A stretch of DNA of 34,291 nt from assembly GCA_024398615.1 (NCBI GenBank), contig JAKSIU010000027.1, positions 1 to 34,291 of the forward strand. The letters are read 5' to 3'. This document shows positions 1 through 8,290 of the stretch, one piece after another. Below the pieces are notes generated by a model. The model made no database searches. It had not been told where the DNA came from and saw only the letters and a list, made by a program, of their open reading frames with translations. Numbering within the stretch: the first letter of the stretch is position 1; each line of letters opens with the position of its first letter. Position numbers and translations under genes: made by a program. This DNA comes from Bacteroidaceae bacterium (GTDB taxonomy: Bacteria; Bacteroidota; Bacteroidia; Bacteroidales; Bacteroidaceae).

Positions 1-108
1 ATATTGGGAAAAGGCCTGGTCTACATTTTAAGAAAGTTCTTCGGCATAATCCTGCTTGCCATTGCTGTCAAGCTGTTCATGTCGAACATCAGCACGCTGA
101 TCAGGTAA
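1..108 (+). CDS. MarC family membrane protein, C-terminal end (partial)
   Basis: An open frame enters from the left edge and ends with TAA after 35 visible codons. The residues form a hydrophobic helix (FFGIILLAIAVKLFMSNI) followed by a short polar tail. This resembles the last transmembrane helix of MarC/UPF0056 proteins, which are six-helix inner-membrane proteins of unclear transport function. Only about a sixth of a normal MarC protein is visible, so the assignment rests on one helix. The gene converges on the RRM gene, and a hairpin terminator lies just past its stop. Confidence 0.55.
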   Translation: MLGKGLVYILRKFFGIILLAIAVKLFMSNISTLIR

Positions 109-137
109 TCTGAGAAAACGATACCGGCATGATACAA

Positions 138-172
138 AAAAGGGGAACCTGAAACTGACAGGTTCCCCTTTT
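138..172. terminator. Bidirectional intrinsic terminator
   Basis: A perfect 14-bp inverted repeat (138-151 pairs with 159-172) encloses a 7-nt loop. Its outer pairs are A-runs on the left and T-runs on the right, so it gives a GC stem plus a U-tract in either direction. It lies between the convergent MarC-like and RRM genes and can end both transcripts. Confidence 0.9.
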
Positions 173-188
173 CTATGTGGCAGTATAT

Positions 189-440
189 TCAGCGTCTTGG
201 TCTATCTTCTGCTACACGAACAGCAATTGCACGACCGGACACCTCCTTACCGTTAAGGCCTTCAATGGCTGCCTTGGCGGCCTCATCGTCAGGCATTTCA
301 ACGAAACCGAAACCACGTGAACGGTGTGTCTCACGATCGGTGATGATTCTTGCTGATGACACTTCGCCATACTGGCTGAAGGCATCGGCCAGTTCTGATT
401 CCTGCATACGGAAATTCAGATTGCTAACAAACAGGTTCAT
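189..440 (-). CDS. Small RRM-domain RNA-binding protein
   Basis: This 83-residue protein is almost entirely one RNA recognition motif. RNP2 (LFVSNL) is at residues 3-8 and RNP1 (RGFGFVEM) at about residues 42-49, both with the aromatic residues that stack on RNA bases. A short basic tail (EDRPRR) follows. Stand-alone single-RRM proteins are common in Bacteroidota and Cyanobacteria and are thought to bind single-stranded RNA, perhaps as cold-shock-like or post-transcriptional regulators; no target can be inferred here. The gene is monocistronic, with its own TACATTTG promoter and a strong terminator. It is divergent from phoH. The domain assignment is secure; the cellular role is unknown. Confidence 0.93.
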   Translation of the reverse strand: MNLFVSNLNFRMQESELADAFSQYGEVSSARIITDRETHRSRGFGFVEMPDDEAAKAAIEGLNGKEVSGRAIAVRVAEDRPRR

Positions 441-480
441 AAAGAAATTTTAATGGTTTGAAATTGTTAAAAATCGTTCG

Positions 481-509
481 CAAATGTAGGTAGAAATTCA
501 ATTCTGCAA
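481..509 (-). promoter_or_regulatory. Promoter of the RRM gene
   Basis: Read on the minus strand, TACATTTG (488 to 481) matches the Bacteroidota -7 consensus TAnnTTTG. A TTG (509-507) lies 18 nt upstream as the -33 element. The predicted transcript starts about 36 nt before the RRM start codon. Confidence 0.7.
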
Positions 510-531
510 CATTCAATTGTACTTTTTTTCA

Positions 532-561
532 TTGCCGATGGCAAAAAAAGTGGTAATTTTG
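532..561 (+). promoter_or_regulatory. Promoter of the phoH-purC-aroE operon
   Basis: TAATTTTG at 554-561 matches TAnnTTTG, and TTG at 532-534 lies 19 nt upstream as the -33 element. The start codon of phoH follows 36 nt after the box. It is the only convincing promoter I see ahead of the seven tightly spaced genes that end at 7595. Confidence 0.7.
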
Positions 562-597
562 GGCTCAGTAATCAAACAGTAGGCTTTTACACGGCAA

Positions 598-1599
598 ATG
601 ATTGAAAAGCACCTTGTTCTGGAAGATGCCGATCCCGCGGTTTTCTACGGCGTGGGCAATGCAAACATGCAGCTTCTCAAGGCCCTGTTCCCGAAAGTAC
701 GCATAGTGGCCCGCGGCAATGTGCTCCGCATAATGGGCGAAGACAGCGAGACCGCACGCTTCGAGCAGGCAGTCCACAGAATAGAGAAATACTGTTCGCA
801 GTTCAACTCACTTACCGAAGAGAATGTGGTCGATCTGGTGAATGGCCAGGACCCGCAGGGCGAAAAGACTTCCGATGTCATTCTGTTCGGAATCTCAGGC
901 CGTCCCATCTCACCGAGAACCGAAAACCAGAAGAAACTTGTATCGGACTACACGAATCATGACATGCTGCTGGCAGTCGGTCCCGCCGGTTCGGGCAAGA
1001 CCTACACGGCCATAGCACTTGCCGTACGCGCTCTCAAGAACAAGGAGGTCAAGCGTATAGTCCTGTGCCGTCCTGCAGTTGAAGCCGGAGAGAAACTTGG
1101 ATTCCTGCCGGGCGACATGCGCGAGAAGATTGACCCGTACCTGCAGCCGCTCTACGATGCCCTTCAGGATATGATTCCCGGTGCCAAGCTGAAAGAACTC
1201 ATGGACATGGGAACCATTCAGATAGCCCCGCTGGCATTCATGCGCGGACGCACTTTGAATGATGCGGTTGTCATTCTTGACGAAGCACAGAACACCACCC
1301 CGCAGCAGATAAAGATGTTCCTTACCCGCATGGGCTGGAACACGAAGATGATAGTCACCGGCGACCTCACGCAGATTGACCTGCCGCCTACACAGATTTC
1401 CGGACTGGTACAGGCGCTCGAGGTGCTCAAGGACATTGAAGGAGTGTCCATTATCAGAATGACCAAAAAGGATATAGTCCGCCACAAACTGGTCACCCGC
1501 ATAGTCGAGGCTTATGACCACTACGACGAGACACATAAGGAAACTGAAAGAAAACCATATAAATCAAAAAGCAATGAGCAAAGCATTGACCGGAACTGA
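598..1599 (+). CDS. phoH: PhoH family P-loop ATPase
   Basis: This 333-residue protein is a full-length PhoH/PhoL-type ATPase. The N-terminal part (about residues 1-80) resembles the KH-like extension of the long bacterial form. The ATPase domain has Walker A GPAGSGKT at 128-135 and Walker B VVILDEAQ at 224-231. A TGDLTQID segment (254-261) matches the sensor region of the family. PhoH proteins are cytoplasmic and are linked to RNA metabolism and phosphate starvation; their exact reaction is unsettled. The gene follows a TAATTTTG promoter and overlaps the purC start by 26 nt, so the two are probably translationally coupled. Confidence 0.93.
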   Translation: MIEKHLVLEDADPAVFYGVGNANMQLLKALFPKVRIVARGNVLRIMGEDSETARFEQAVHRIEKYCSQFNSLTEENVVDLVNGQDPQGEKTSDVILFGISGRPISPRTENQKKLVSDYTNHDMLLAVGPAGSGKTYTAIALAVRALKNKEVKRIVLCRPAVEAGEKLGFLPGDMREKIDPYLQPLYDALQDMIPGAKLKELMDMGTIQIAPLAFMRGRTLNDAVVILDEAQNTTPQQIKMFLTRMGWNTKMIVTGDLTQIDLPPTQISGLVQALEVLKDIEGVSIIRMTKKDIVRHKLVTRIVEAYDHYDETHKETERKPYKSKSNEQSIDRN

Positions 1600-2521
1600 T
1601 TTCCAGTTCAAGGGACAGAAAGGCGTTTACCACGGCAAAGTCCGTGACGTGTACAACATTGACGACGACCTCATGGTGATGGTTGCCACAGACCGCATAT
1701 CGGCCTTTGACGTAATCCTGCCCAAGGGTATCCCGTTCAAAGGACAGGTACTGAACCAGATTGCAGCAGGTTTCCTTGACAAGACCGCCGACATCTGCCC
1801 GAACTGGAAGCTCGCCACTCCCGATCCTATGGTAACCGTAGGACTCAAGTGCGAAGGATTCCGCGTTGAGATGATTATACGCGGATACCTGACCGGTTCT
1901 GCATGGCGCGACTATAAGAACGGCTGCCGTATGCTTTGCGGCAACGTCCTGCCCGAAGGCATGAAGGAGAACCAGAAGTTCCCGGAGCCTATCATCACTC
2001 CCACCACAAAGGCCGATGAAGGACATGACGAGAACATATCCAAGGAGGAAATCATCGCCCAGGGTCTTGTAAGCAAGGAAGATTACGAGGTTATGGAAAA
2101 GTACACCCGCGCACTCTTCCAGCGCGGCACCGAGATTGCAGCCCAGAAGGGACTTATCCTGGTTGACACCAAGTACGAGTTCGGCAAGCGTGACGGCAAG
2201 GTTTACCTTATTGATGAAATCCACACTCCGGACTCATCACGTTACTTCTATGCTGAAGGATATCAGGAGAAGTTCGAAAAGGGCGAGCCACAGAAGCAGC
2301 TCTCAAAGGAATTTGTACGCCAGTGGCTCATCGAACACAATTTCATGAACCAGCCCGGACAGGTCATGCCCGAAATCACTGACGAATATGCCGACAGCGT
2401 ATCGGAGCGCTACATTGAACTTTACGAGCACATTACCGGCAGCAAGTTCGAAAAGGCACAGGCACAGGATCTTGCAGCACGCATTGAAAAGAACGTAACT
2501 GACTGGCTGGCTACCCGCTGA
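1574..2521 (+). CDS. purC: Phosphoribosylaminoimidazole-succinocarboxamide synthase
   Basis: PurC makes SAICAR from CAIR, aspartate and ATP in purine synthesis. The open frame extends upstream to 1514, but family alignment ([12 protein letters not shown] near the N-terminus, then ATDRISAFD and PDSSRYF) supports the ATG at 1574, giving 315 residues. That is the normal length for the longer Bacteroidota form. The first 26 nt overlap the end of phoH in another frame. aroE begins 2 nt after its stop. All main substrate-binding motifs are present, including the [12 protein letters not shown] stretch. The protein is cytoplasmic. Confidence 0.96.
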   Translation: MSKALTGTDFQFKGQKGVYHGKVRDVYNIDDDLMVMVATDRISAFDVILPKGIPFKGQVLNQIAAGFLDKTADICPNWKLATPDPMVTVGLKCEGFRVEMIIRGYLTGSAWRDYKNGCRMLCGNVLPEGMKENQKFPEPIITPTTKADEGHDENISKEEIIAQGLVSKEDYEVMEKYTRALFQRGTEIAAQKGLILVDTKYEFGKRDGKVYLIDEIHTPDSSRYFYAEGYQEKFEKGEPQKQLSKEFVRQWLIEHNFMNQPGQVMPEITDEYADSVSERYIELYEHITGSKFEKAQAQDLAARIEKNVTDWLATR

Positions 2522-2523
2522 TT

Positions 2524-3522
2524 ATGGAAATAGTATTCTGGCTGTTCTTCACGTTTATTCTGGGAATGGGAATCTTCAAATCCATTTCCAAGAAGCTGGA
2601 CGTGTTCGATGACGATTTCCCGTCAGTCAGGCCTGACGGGGAGAAAGGCTCCGGACCGGAGTCTGACAAAGGGCAACAGCCGGAACAGGCCAAGTCCGCG
2701 GAACCGGTACAGGTTCCGGAAGCTAAACCGGTACTGGTTCCGGAATCCAAAGCGGGACCGGTCCTGAAACCAAAGGCTGTGCCCGAACGTCTGTTCGGTC
2801 TCATAGGCAAGCCTCTTGGACATTCCAAATCGGAAGTCCTGTTCAAGACCCGTTTCCGCCAGCAGCACATCAGCGCCGATTACAGGAACTTCGAACTGGA
2901 AAGCATTGATGAACTGCCGGAGATGATAGCTGCCAATCCCAATCTTTGCGGTTTCAATGTGACCATTCCATACAAGGAGGCTGTAATTCCATTCCTTGAC
3001 AGTCTGGACGAATCGGCCAGTGCAGTCGGCGCGGTCAATGCCGTAAAAGTCATCAGGACCAGGGAATCAGTCCGCCTTGTGGGATACAACACTGACTGTC
3101 AGGGATTCTTGGATTCAATAAAGGATCATATCGGAAATCGCCGCAAGGCCCTCATTCTTGGAACCGGCGGTGCGGCAAAGGCCGTGAAGCATGCTTTTGA
3201 CCTGCTTGGCGTTGAAAGCAGATTCGTTTCACGCAGCTCTACCTTCGACATTATGGGATACTACGAACTGTCACCGTCAATTCTGGAAGAATATACCATC
3301 ATTGTCAACTGCACTCCAGTCGGTATGTTCCCGAATGTGGACCAGTGCCCTGATATCCCCTACTCCTTCATTTCATCCGAGCACCTGCTTTATGACGTAA
3401 TCAACAACCCGGACCAGACCCTGTTCATGAAAAAGGGGCTTGAACGTGGTGCCAGCGTCATTGGCGGTGAGGACATGTTTGAACTTCAGGCAGCCGCAAG
3501 CTGGAGAATCTGGAACAGCTGA
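2524..3522 (+). CDS. aroE: Shikimate dehydrogenase with N-terminal membrane anchor
   Basis: Residues 88-332 form a complete shikimate dehydrogenase, the NADP(H)-dependent enzyme that reduces 3-dehydroshikimate. Visible motifs are the shikimate-binding GHSKSE (99-104), NVTIPYKE with catalytic Lys151, NTD with catalytic Asp191, the nucleotide-binding GTGGAAKA (213-220) and VNCTPVGM (261-268). Ahead of this lie one hydrophobic helix (residues 2-18) and a Pro/Glu/Lys-rich linker (about 30-86) containing an 8-residue tandem repeat. Usual family length is about 250-280, so this extension is unusual. A GTG at residue 86 could start a normal-size enzyme, but the frame is open from the ATG 2 nt after purC. 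The extended form would be tethered to the inner membrane with its enzyme domain in the cytoplasm. Confidence 0.9.
   Translation: MEIVFWLFFTFILGMGIFKSISKKLDVFDDDFPSVRPDGEKGSGPESDKGQQPEQAKSAEPVQVPEAKPVLVPESKAGPVLKPKAVPERLFGLIGKPLGHSKSEVLFKTRFRQQHISADYRNFELESIDELPEMIAANPNLCGFNVTIPYKEAVIPFLDSLDESASAVGAVNAVKVIRTRESVRLVGYNTDCQGFLDSIKDHIGNRRKALILGTGGAAKAVKHAFDLLGVESRFVSRSSTFDIMGYYELSPSILEEYTIIVNCTPVGMFPNVDQCPDIPYSFISSEHLLYDVINNPDQTLFMKKGLERGASVIGGEDMFELQAAASWRIWNS
2703..2750 (+). repeat. 24-bp tandem duplication in the aroE linker
   Basis: Two adjacent 24-nt units (2703-2726 and 2727-2750) share ACCGGTAC-(A/T)-GGTTCCGGAA at their starts. They encode PVQVPEAK and PVLVPESK. A third degenerate unit (GPVLKPK) follows. 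The repeat makes an extended Pro-rich spacer between the membrane helix and the enzyme domain. Confidence 0.85.
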
Positions 3523-3524
3523 CA

Positions 3525-4436
3525 ATGGGAAAGAAGCTATCGGCCTTGGTTATCTGCATTCTGTTCATCGTAGCCGGTTCGGCACGGGAATGGAAGGTTC
3601 AGGATGTCCCCATAGCTCACCTTGAAGACCGCAACCGTTACGTCTGCGACCCGGAAGGCATTCTGTCAAATCAGGCCAGATTTGAAGTCGATGCGGCAAT
3701 GCGCACCATAGAGGACAGCACCGGTGTCCAGGCACTGATTGCCGTTCTGCCTGAAATCGACCCGAACGACTGCTTCGAGTTCGCTTACGAGCTTGGACAG
3801 CAAAACGGTGTCGGAACCAGGAATGACAAGGGCATTGTAATCCTTCTCTGCACAGGAGAACGCTGTATCCAATTCGTTACCGGGTACGGAATTGAAGGAG
3901 TCATGCCCGATGCCGTATGCCGCAGCATTCAGGAAAAGCACATGAATCCCCATTTCAGGAACGATGACTGGGACGGAGGCATGATTCAGGGTGCGAAAGC
4001 CATCGAAGCCCTTCTTCTGGATGAGCCGGAACTGATGCCTGAGGATGATATGGAGGATGACATTACATTAGGACAGTTTGCAGCAACATTCGTCACTATC
4101 TTTCTGACATTTACAGGCCTGATAGTCTTTGTTGACAGACGCCAGCGCAGATGTCCCAAGTGCCGCAAGGTTGCCCTGAAAAAGATAAGCCGCACATACC
4201 ATGGCAAAATTCACGGAATGAAATACTACACATCGCTCTTCGAATGTCAGAACTGCCACCATCAGCTTTCCCGTGAAGAGAGGGAATACGATGACAGCCA
4301 GGGCGGTCACGGAGGTTCATTCCCACACGGTTACGGTGGCGGATTCCCGGGCGGAGGTTTCTCGGGAGGAGGTCCCATAGGCGGCCACTACGGTGGAGGC
4401 CATTTCGGCGGTGGAGGAGCCGGTTCAAGATTTTAA
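3525..4436 (+). CDS. TPM-domain membrane protein with zinc ribbon and Gly-rich tail
   Basis: This 303-residue protein starts with a signal sequence (residues 5-20). A TPM domain follows (about 35-165), with the typical YVCDPEGILS start and NDKGIVILL / GYGIEGVMPD motifs. A transmembrane helix lies at about 185-204. Next comes a four-cysteine zinc ribbon (CPKC at 210-213 and CQNC at 241-244) and a Gly-rich tail from about 260. TPM proteins in bacteria are often paired with LemA, as here, with lemA 31 nt downstream. The TPM domain should face the periplasm and the zinc ribbon the cytoplasm. The family has phosphatase activity in a plant photosystem II relative; the bacterial role is not established. 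Confidence 0.88.
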   Translation: MGKKLSALVICILFIVAGSAREWKVQDVPIAHLEDRNRYVCDPEGILSNQARFEVDAAMRTIEDSTGVQALIAVLPEIDPNDCFEFAYELGQQNGVGTRNDKGIVILLCTGERCIQFVTGYGIEGVMPDAVCRSIQEKHMNPHFRNDDWDGGMIQGAKAIEALLLDEPELMPEDDMEDDITLGQFAATFVTIFLTFTGLIVFVDRRQRRCPKCRKVALKKISRTYHGKIHGMKYYTSLFECQNCHHQLSREEREYDDSQGGHGGSFPHGYGGGFPGGGFSGGGPIGGHYGGGHFGGGGAGSRF

Positions 4437-4467
4437 CGGAATTGATAACAGATAAACAACTAGCAAT

Positions 4468-5055
4468 ATGAAAAAAGGAAAAGGATTAATTATTCTGCTG
4501 GCCGTAGTAGCCGTACTGGTACTTGCCGGTATCAGGATCAACAACCGCATGGTAAGCCTTGACGAGGAGGTCACACAGGCATGGAGCAATGTGGAGAACG
4601 TATATCAGCGTCGTGCCGACCTGATTCCGAACCTGGTGGCAACTGTCAAGGGATATGCCGAACATGAAAGCAAGACCCTGCAGGATGTGATTGAGGCCCG
4701 CACCAAAGCCACATCAATAAACATCGATGCTGAAAACATGACAGCACAGGATCTGGAGGAATTCCAGAAGGCACAGAGCGAAGTCGGAGGAGCCCTTGGC
4801 CGCCTCATTGCCATTGGCGAATCATACCCAGACCTCAAGGCCAACCAGAACTTCCTTGAGCTCCAGACACAACTTGAAGGCACAGAAAACCGCATTGCCG
4901 TGGAACGCCGCAATTTCAATGAAGTTGCAAGAGCCTACAACACCTACATCCGCAAGTTCCCGAACAGTCTGTTTGCAGGCATTCTGAATTTTGACAAGAA
5001 GCCATACTTCGAAGCAGAAGAAGGCAGTGAAAAAGCACCAAAAGTAGAATTCTGA
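4468..5055 (+). CDS. lemA: LemA family protein
   Basis: This 195-residue protein has an N-terminal membrane helix (about residues 7-22), then the LemA helical domain. Family landmarks are EEVTQAWSNVENVYQRRADLIPNLV near the start of the domain and the RNFNEVARAYNTYIRKFP segment near the end. The protein is anchored in the inner membrane with a mostly helical soluble domain. LemA genes sit beside TPM-domain genes in many bacteria, suggesting a shared but undefined envelope role. purM starts 2 nt after its stop. Confidence 0.94.
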   Translation: MKKGKGLIILLAVVAVLVLAGIRINNRMVSLDEEVTQAWSNVENVYQRRADLIPNLVATVKGYAEHESKTLQDVIEARTKATSINIDAENMTAQDLEEFQKAQSEVGGALGRLIAIGESYPDLKANQNFLELQTQLEGTENRIAVERRNFNEVARAYNTYIRKFPNSLFAGILNFDKKPYFEAEEGSEKAPKVEF

Positions 5056-5057
5056 AA

Positions 5058-6221
5058 ATGAACGAACGTTATATGCTGCGCGGTGTATCGGCCTCAAAGG
5101 AGGACGTGCACAACGCCATCAAGAACATAGACAAGGGAATATTCCCAAAGGCATTCTGCAAGATTATCCCCGACATTCTGGGCGGTGATCCCGAGTACTG
5201 CAACATAATGCATGCCGATGGCGCCGGCACCAAGTCATCGCTGGCCTACGCCTACTGGAAGGAAACCGGCGACCTTTCCGTTTGGAAGGGAATAGCACAG
5301 GACGCCCTGATAATGAACATTGACGACCTGCTCTGCGTTGGAGCCGTTGACGGCATCCTGGTCAGCTCGACCATAGGCCGCAACAAGAACCTGGTCCCGG
5401 GCGAAGTCATAAGCGCCATCATAAACGGAACCGATGAACTGCTGGCCGAACTGCGCGAAATGGGCGTAGGAGCATACGCGACAGGCGGTGAGACAGCCGA
5501 TGTAGGCGATCTGGTACGCACCATAATCGTTGACAGCACAGTGACCTGCCGCATGAAACGCAGCGATGTGATTGACAACGGCAACATACGTCCGGGTGAC
5601 GTCATTGTCGGTCTGGCATCGTACGGTCAGGCAACATACGAGAAGGAGTATAACGGAGGCATGGGCAGCAACGGCCTGACAAGTGCCCGCCATGACGTGT
5701 TCTGCAAGGATGTGGCAAAGAAATACCCCGAAACATATGACCATGCAGTCCCCGAAGATCTGGTATATTCGGGAGGTCTCAAACTGACCGACAGCGTTGA
5801 GGGTTCGCCCATCGATGCCGGCAAGCTGGTCCTGTCCTCCACCCGCACATACGCTCCTGTCGTAAAGAAGTTGCTTGACGCCCTGCGTCCCCAGATTCAC
5901 GGAATGATTCATTGCTCCGGTGGTGCACAGACCAAGATCCTGCACTTCGTGGAAAACGTCCATGTCATCAAGGACAACCTGTTCCCCGTTCCGCCTCTGT
6001 TCCGTACCATACAGCAGCAGAGCGGCACAGACTGGAAGGAAATGTACAAGGTCTTCAACAGCGGCCACCGTTTCGAGGTCTATCTGCCACAGGAATACGC
6101 CCAGCAGGTAATAGCCATAAGCGAAAGTTTCGGCATTCCGGCTCAGATCATTGGCCGTATCGAAGCATCGGACCACACCCATCTGACAATCAACAGCGAA
6201 TTCGGCACCTTCGAATACTGA
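5058..6221 (+). CDS. purM: Phosphoribosylformylglycinamidine cyclo-ligase (AIR synthase)
   Basis: PurM closes the imidazole ring of AIR from FGAM and ATP in purine synthesis. The 387-residue protein belongs to the Bacteroidota-type branch. It has the ADGAGTKS nucleotide-binding loop (53-60), a conserved IAQDALIMNIDDLLCVGA helix, the YATGGETADV motif and the GMIHCSGGAQTK motif in the C-terminal domain. The ATG lies 2 nt after the lemA stop, so the gene is read with the upstream operon. I recall prfA and pyrF directly after this gene in Bacteroides; here they lie 11.4 kb away. Confidence 0.92.
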   Translation: MNERYMLRGVSASKEDVHNAIKNIDKGIFPKAFCKIIPDILGGDPEYCNIMHADGAGTKSSLAYAYWKETGDLSVWKGIAQDALIMNIDDLLCVGAVDGILVSSTIGRNKNLVPGEVISAIINGTDELLAELREMGVGAYATGGETADVGDLVRTIIVDSTVTCRMKRSDVIDNGNIRPGDVIVGLASYGQATYEKEYNGGMGSNGLTSARHDVFCKDVAKKYPETYDHAVPEDLVYSGGLKLTDSVEGSPIDAGKLVLSSTRTYAPVVKKLLDALRPQIHGMIHCSGGAQTKILHFVENVHVIKDNLFPVPPLFRTIQQQSGTDWKEMYKVFNSGHRFEVYLPQEYAQQVIAISESFGIPAQIIGRIEASDHTHLTINSEFGTFEY

Positions 6222-6239
6222 TACTAAATTCCACCTTAT

Positions 6240-7595
6240 ATGAACAGGACATTTCATGCCTTTCTGATTACGGCAGCAGCATTGTGCAGCTGTTCGCCCA
6301 AAATAGTGACGACACTGGATTCAGCGCTTCCGCCGTTATCAGACCAGGCAGAAGTCACTGTTCTTGATATCGATGATGCAGTCCCTGACAAGGCCCAGGA
6401 ACTGGGAACCGTCCGCATCGGCGATACCGGATGGACCCTGAGCAAAAACGGCACATACGACAAGGTACTTGACATAGCCAGGACCCAGGCCGTAACTGCG
6501 GGAGGAAATGTTCTCAAGATAACCGAACATAAGTATCCGGACTTTACCAGTTCAATACACAGGCTGAAAGCGACCATTTACAATGTCAGTGACTTAACGG
6601 CCATTACAAAGAATGCCGATGCTGAAACCGAAAGCAGTCATCCTGACTATGCCATGCTATACCTGTACAGGACATCTGGAATGGGAGGTCTTATCAACTA
6701 CAATGTGAGTTTCAATGACAGGGAAATATTCACTGCCACACCCAAAAGCAGAACAGAACATAAGATTTACGTTCCGGGCTATTACGAATTGAAGGCCAGG
6801 ACTGAAACTGAGGTCACGAATCGGCTCAACATCAGGCTGGGACAGGATTATTACGTCAAATGCTCTGTCAGCACCGGAATTCTTGCCGGAAGGCCCACGT
6901 TCGAACTTATGCCATTAGCTCAGGGCAAAGATGAGTACAACAGCATATATGGCAATGTTTCCACCAAACAGGACATACATGACGTCAGTCATTGGAGAAT
7001 ATCGGCCGGCATAGGATACGGACACCGGCAGGGACACATACCGGAATCCGATACAGAAACCCGCAATTACCTTAAATCACTGAAAAACGGGCTATCATAC
7101 AATTTTGATGTATGCTACTATTTTTCAGAATCGCTGGGCGCAGGATTGAAGCATTCGGTCTATTCCGATTCGGAAAGCGTACCCGGAACTGTCACATACA
7201 ATGACGGCACAATGGAATCAGGTACCATTTCCGACAACATCAGAATCAGTTTTACGGGTCCCATCATGTCATTACGGAACATTTCGGCTAATGAGAGACA
7301 CACATTCGTACTCGATTACGGCCTTGGTTACATTGCCTATAATGACAAAGTCGTAATACCGGGAACTTCATACGTCATTAAAGGCCACGACTTGGGACAG
7401 TTCTTTGAATTGGGCTATGGCATAGCCTTGAACGAACATCTGTCTGCTTCCTTACAACTGTCACTTACAAGCGGGGTCCTGACAAGCTATGACCTCGTAA
7501 ATGGAAACCAAACCACGCATATGACACTGGAAAAGGAGAACTTTGAAAGTCTGAACAGCATTTCAGCCGGTATTGGACTGAGCTGGAGTTTCTGA
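6240..7595 (+). CDS. Putative lipoprotein with predicted C-terminal outer-membrane barrel
   Basis: No single known family covers this 451-residue protein. The N-terminus is a lipoprotein-type signal ending LCSC, with Cys18 the likely lipidated residue. Residues about 37-115 resemble an RcsF/DUF4156-like fold (alternating strands, then ARTQAVTAGGNVLKI). Residues about 136-225 resemble DUF2846 (YLYR, then VPGYYEL and LGQDYYVKC). Residues about 250-451 contain alternating aromatic/polar strands and end in Phe, as in outer-membrane beta-barrels. It starts 18 nt after purM and converges on higA with only 10 nt between stops. Domain names are pattern-based inferences; no function is assigned. Confidence 0.75.
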   Translation: MNRTFHAFLITAAALCSCSPKIVTTLDSALPPLSDQAEVTVLDIDDAVPDKAQELGTVRIGDTGWTLSKNGTYDKVLDIARTQAVTAGGNVLKITEHKYPDFTSSIHRLKATIYNVSDLTAITKNADAETESSHPDYAMLYLYRTSGMGGLINYNVSFNDREIFTATPKSRTEHKIYVPGYYELKARTETEVTNRLNIRLGQDYYVKCSVSTGILAGRPTFELMPLAQGKDEYNSIYGNVSTKQDIHDVSHWRISAGIGYGHRQGHIPESDTETRNYLKSLKNGLSYNFDVCYYFSESLGAGLKHSVYSDSESVPGTVTYNDGTMESGTISDNIRISFTGPIMSLRNISANERHTFVLDYGLGYIAYNDKVVIPGTSYVIKGHDLGQFFELGYGIALNEHLSASLQLSLTSGVLTSYDLVNGNQTTHMTLEKENFESLNSISAGIGLSWSF

Positions 7596-7605
7596 CAACG
7601 TCATT

Positions 7606-7965
7606 TCAGAGTCCAAGCATTGCTGCCGGCTGGATGTCCAGAGCAAGGCACAGTTGTCCAGCTATCTTCAGAGTGGGTATGGCACGGCCTGAAACGTAAT
7701 CGCTTATTCTTGACTGACTCACGCCAATCTGCTGGGAAAGTTGCTTTTGGGTAATGGACTTTTCCTTCAAGGCATCGGCAATGAGTTCATGAACTGCAGG
7801 CTTTTCAATGGGATAATACTCTTTCTCGTACTCTATCACCACATCTGAAAGCATGGACAGTTCAATGGCATTGCGATCCCGCAGATCATTGCCGTCAACA
7901 ACTGGCAGAAGCTCTTCAATCCTGTTCTGCGCATATTCGTACTGTTCCTTTGTTATCTTAGTCAT
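7606..7965 (-). CDS. higA: HigA-type antitoxin, XRE family
   Basis: The longer frame runs back into the toxin gene; the ATG at 7965, 4 nt after the toxin stop, gives a normal 119-residue antitoxin. The N-terminal half (KEQYEYAQNRIEELL, then EYEKEYYPIEKP) matches the HigA toxin-binding region. The C-terminal half is a Cro/XRE helix-turn-helix (about 70-92, TQKQLSQQIGVSQSRISDY). It should neutralise HigB by direct binding and repress its own promoter. It is co-transcribed after the toxin gene, the usual order for HigBA. Confidence 0.9.
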   Translation of the reverse strand: MTKITKEQYEYAQNRIEELLPVVDGNDLRDRNAIELSMLSDVVIEYEKEYYPIEKPAVHELIADALKEKSITQKQLSQQIGVSQSRISDYVSGRAIPTLKIAGQLCLALDIQPAAMLGL

Positions 7966-7969
7966 AATC

Positions 7970-8269
7970 TCAGATGTTTTTGCAGTCAATCCTGTCGTAT
8001 TCACTATGGCGGCCCACCCAACGGACAAATACATATCCCATCATGAATTTCACAACCACCACCAGTCTGAACTTGTTTCCCGAAATGTTGAAAACATAAT
8101 GCTGGTTACCGACATAATCGGCCGACGTAAAATCCAGTCTCAGTTCCGAAAAGTTGTGCCAATCAGCATTTTCCGTTATTTCATACCATCTTTCCAAAGG
8201 AACTTTCGTTTCCTCATTCCCTGCCGTTTCGTAGTATTCCTTCAGTTTCCTGTGCGATACGATTTTCAT
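7970..8269 (-). CDS. higB: HigB-type mRNA interferase toxin
   Basis: The ATG at 8269 gives a 99-residue protein that matches the HigB_toxin family (RelE-like fold). Landmarks are an N-terminal helix (RKLKEYYE), ADWHNFSELRLDF, SADYVGNQHYVFNI, GNKFRLVV and the C-terminal WVGRHSEYDRID with the conserved His-Tyr-Asp group. Such toxins cleave mRNA in the ribosome when free of the antitoxin. A longer in-frame start at 8386 lies upstream of a clear TAACTTTG promoter and lacks family similarity, so it is rejected. No truncation is visible, so the pair should be functional. Confidence 0.9.
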   Translation of the reverse strand: MKIVSHRKLKEYYETAGNEETKVPLERWYEITENADWHNFSELRLDFTSADYVGNQHYVFNISGNKFRLVVVVKFMMGYVFVRWVGRHSEYDRIDCKNI

Positions 8270-8290
8270 GATATATTCCTTTGTTTGCTG

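Noticed and set aside
910-1536. A 208-codon minus-strand frame opposite phoH
   Set aside because: Antisense to the conserved ATPase domain; no family similarity and no promoter of its own.
1493-2224. A 243-codon minus-strand frame opposite purC
   Set aside because: Shadow of the conserved PurC coding frame; composition is unlike a real protein.
4300-4436. Gly-rich repeat tract as a possible collagen-like or silk-like element
   Set aside because: It is the ordinary Gly-rich tail seen in many TPM-domain proteins of this kind.
5235-6257. A 340-codon open frame on the minus strand opposite purM
   Set aside because: It lies wholly antisense to a clearly conserved PurM, its residues match no family I know, and such long shadows arise from third-position bias in this moderately GC-rich DNA.
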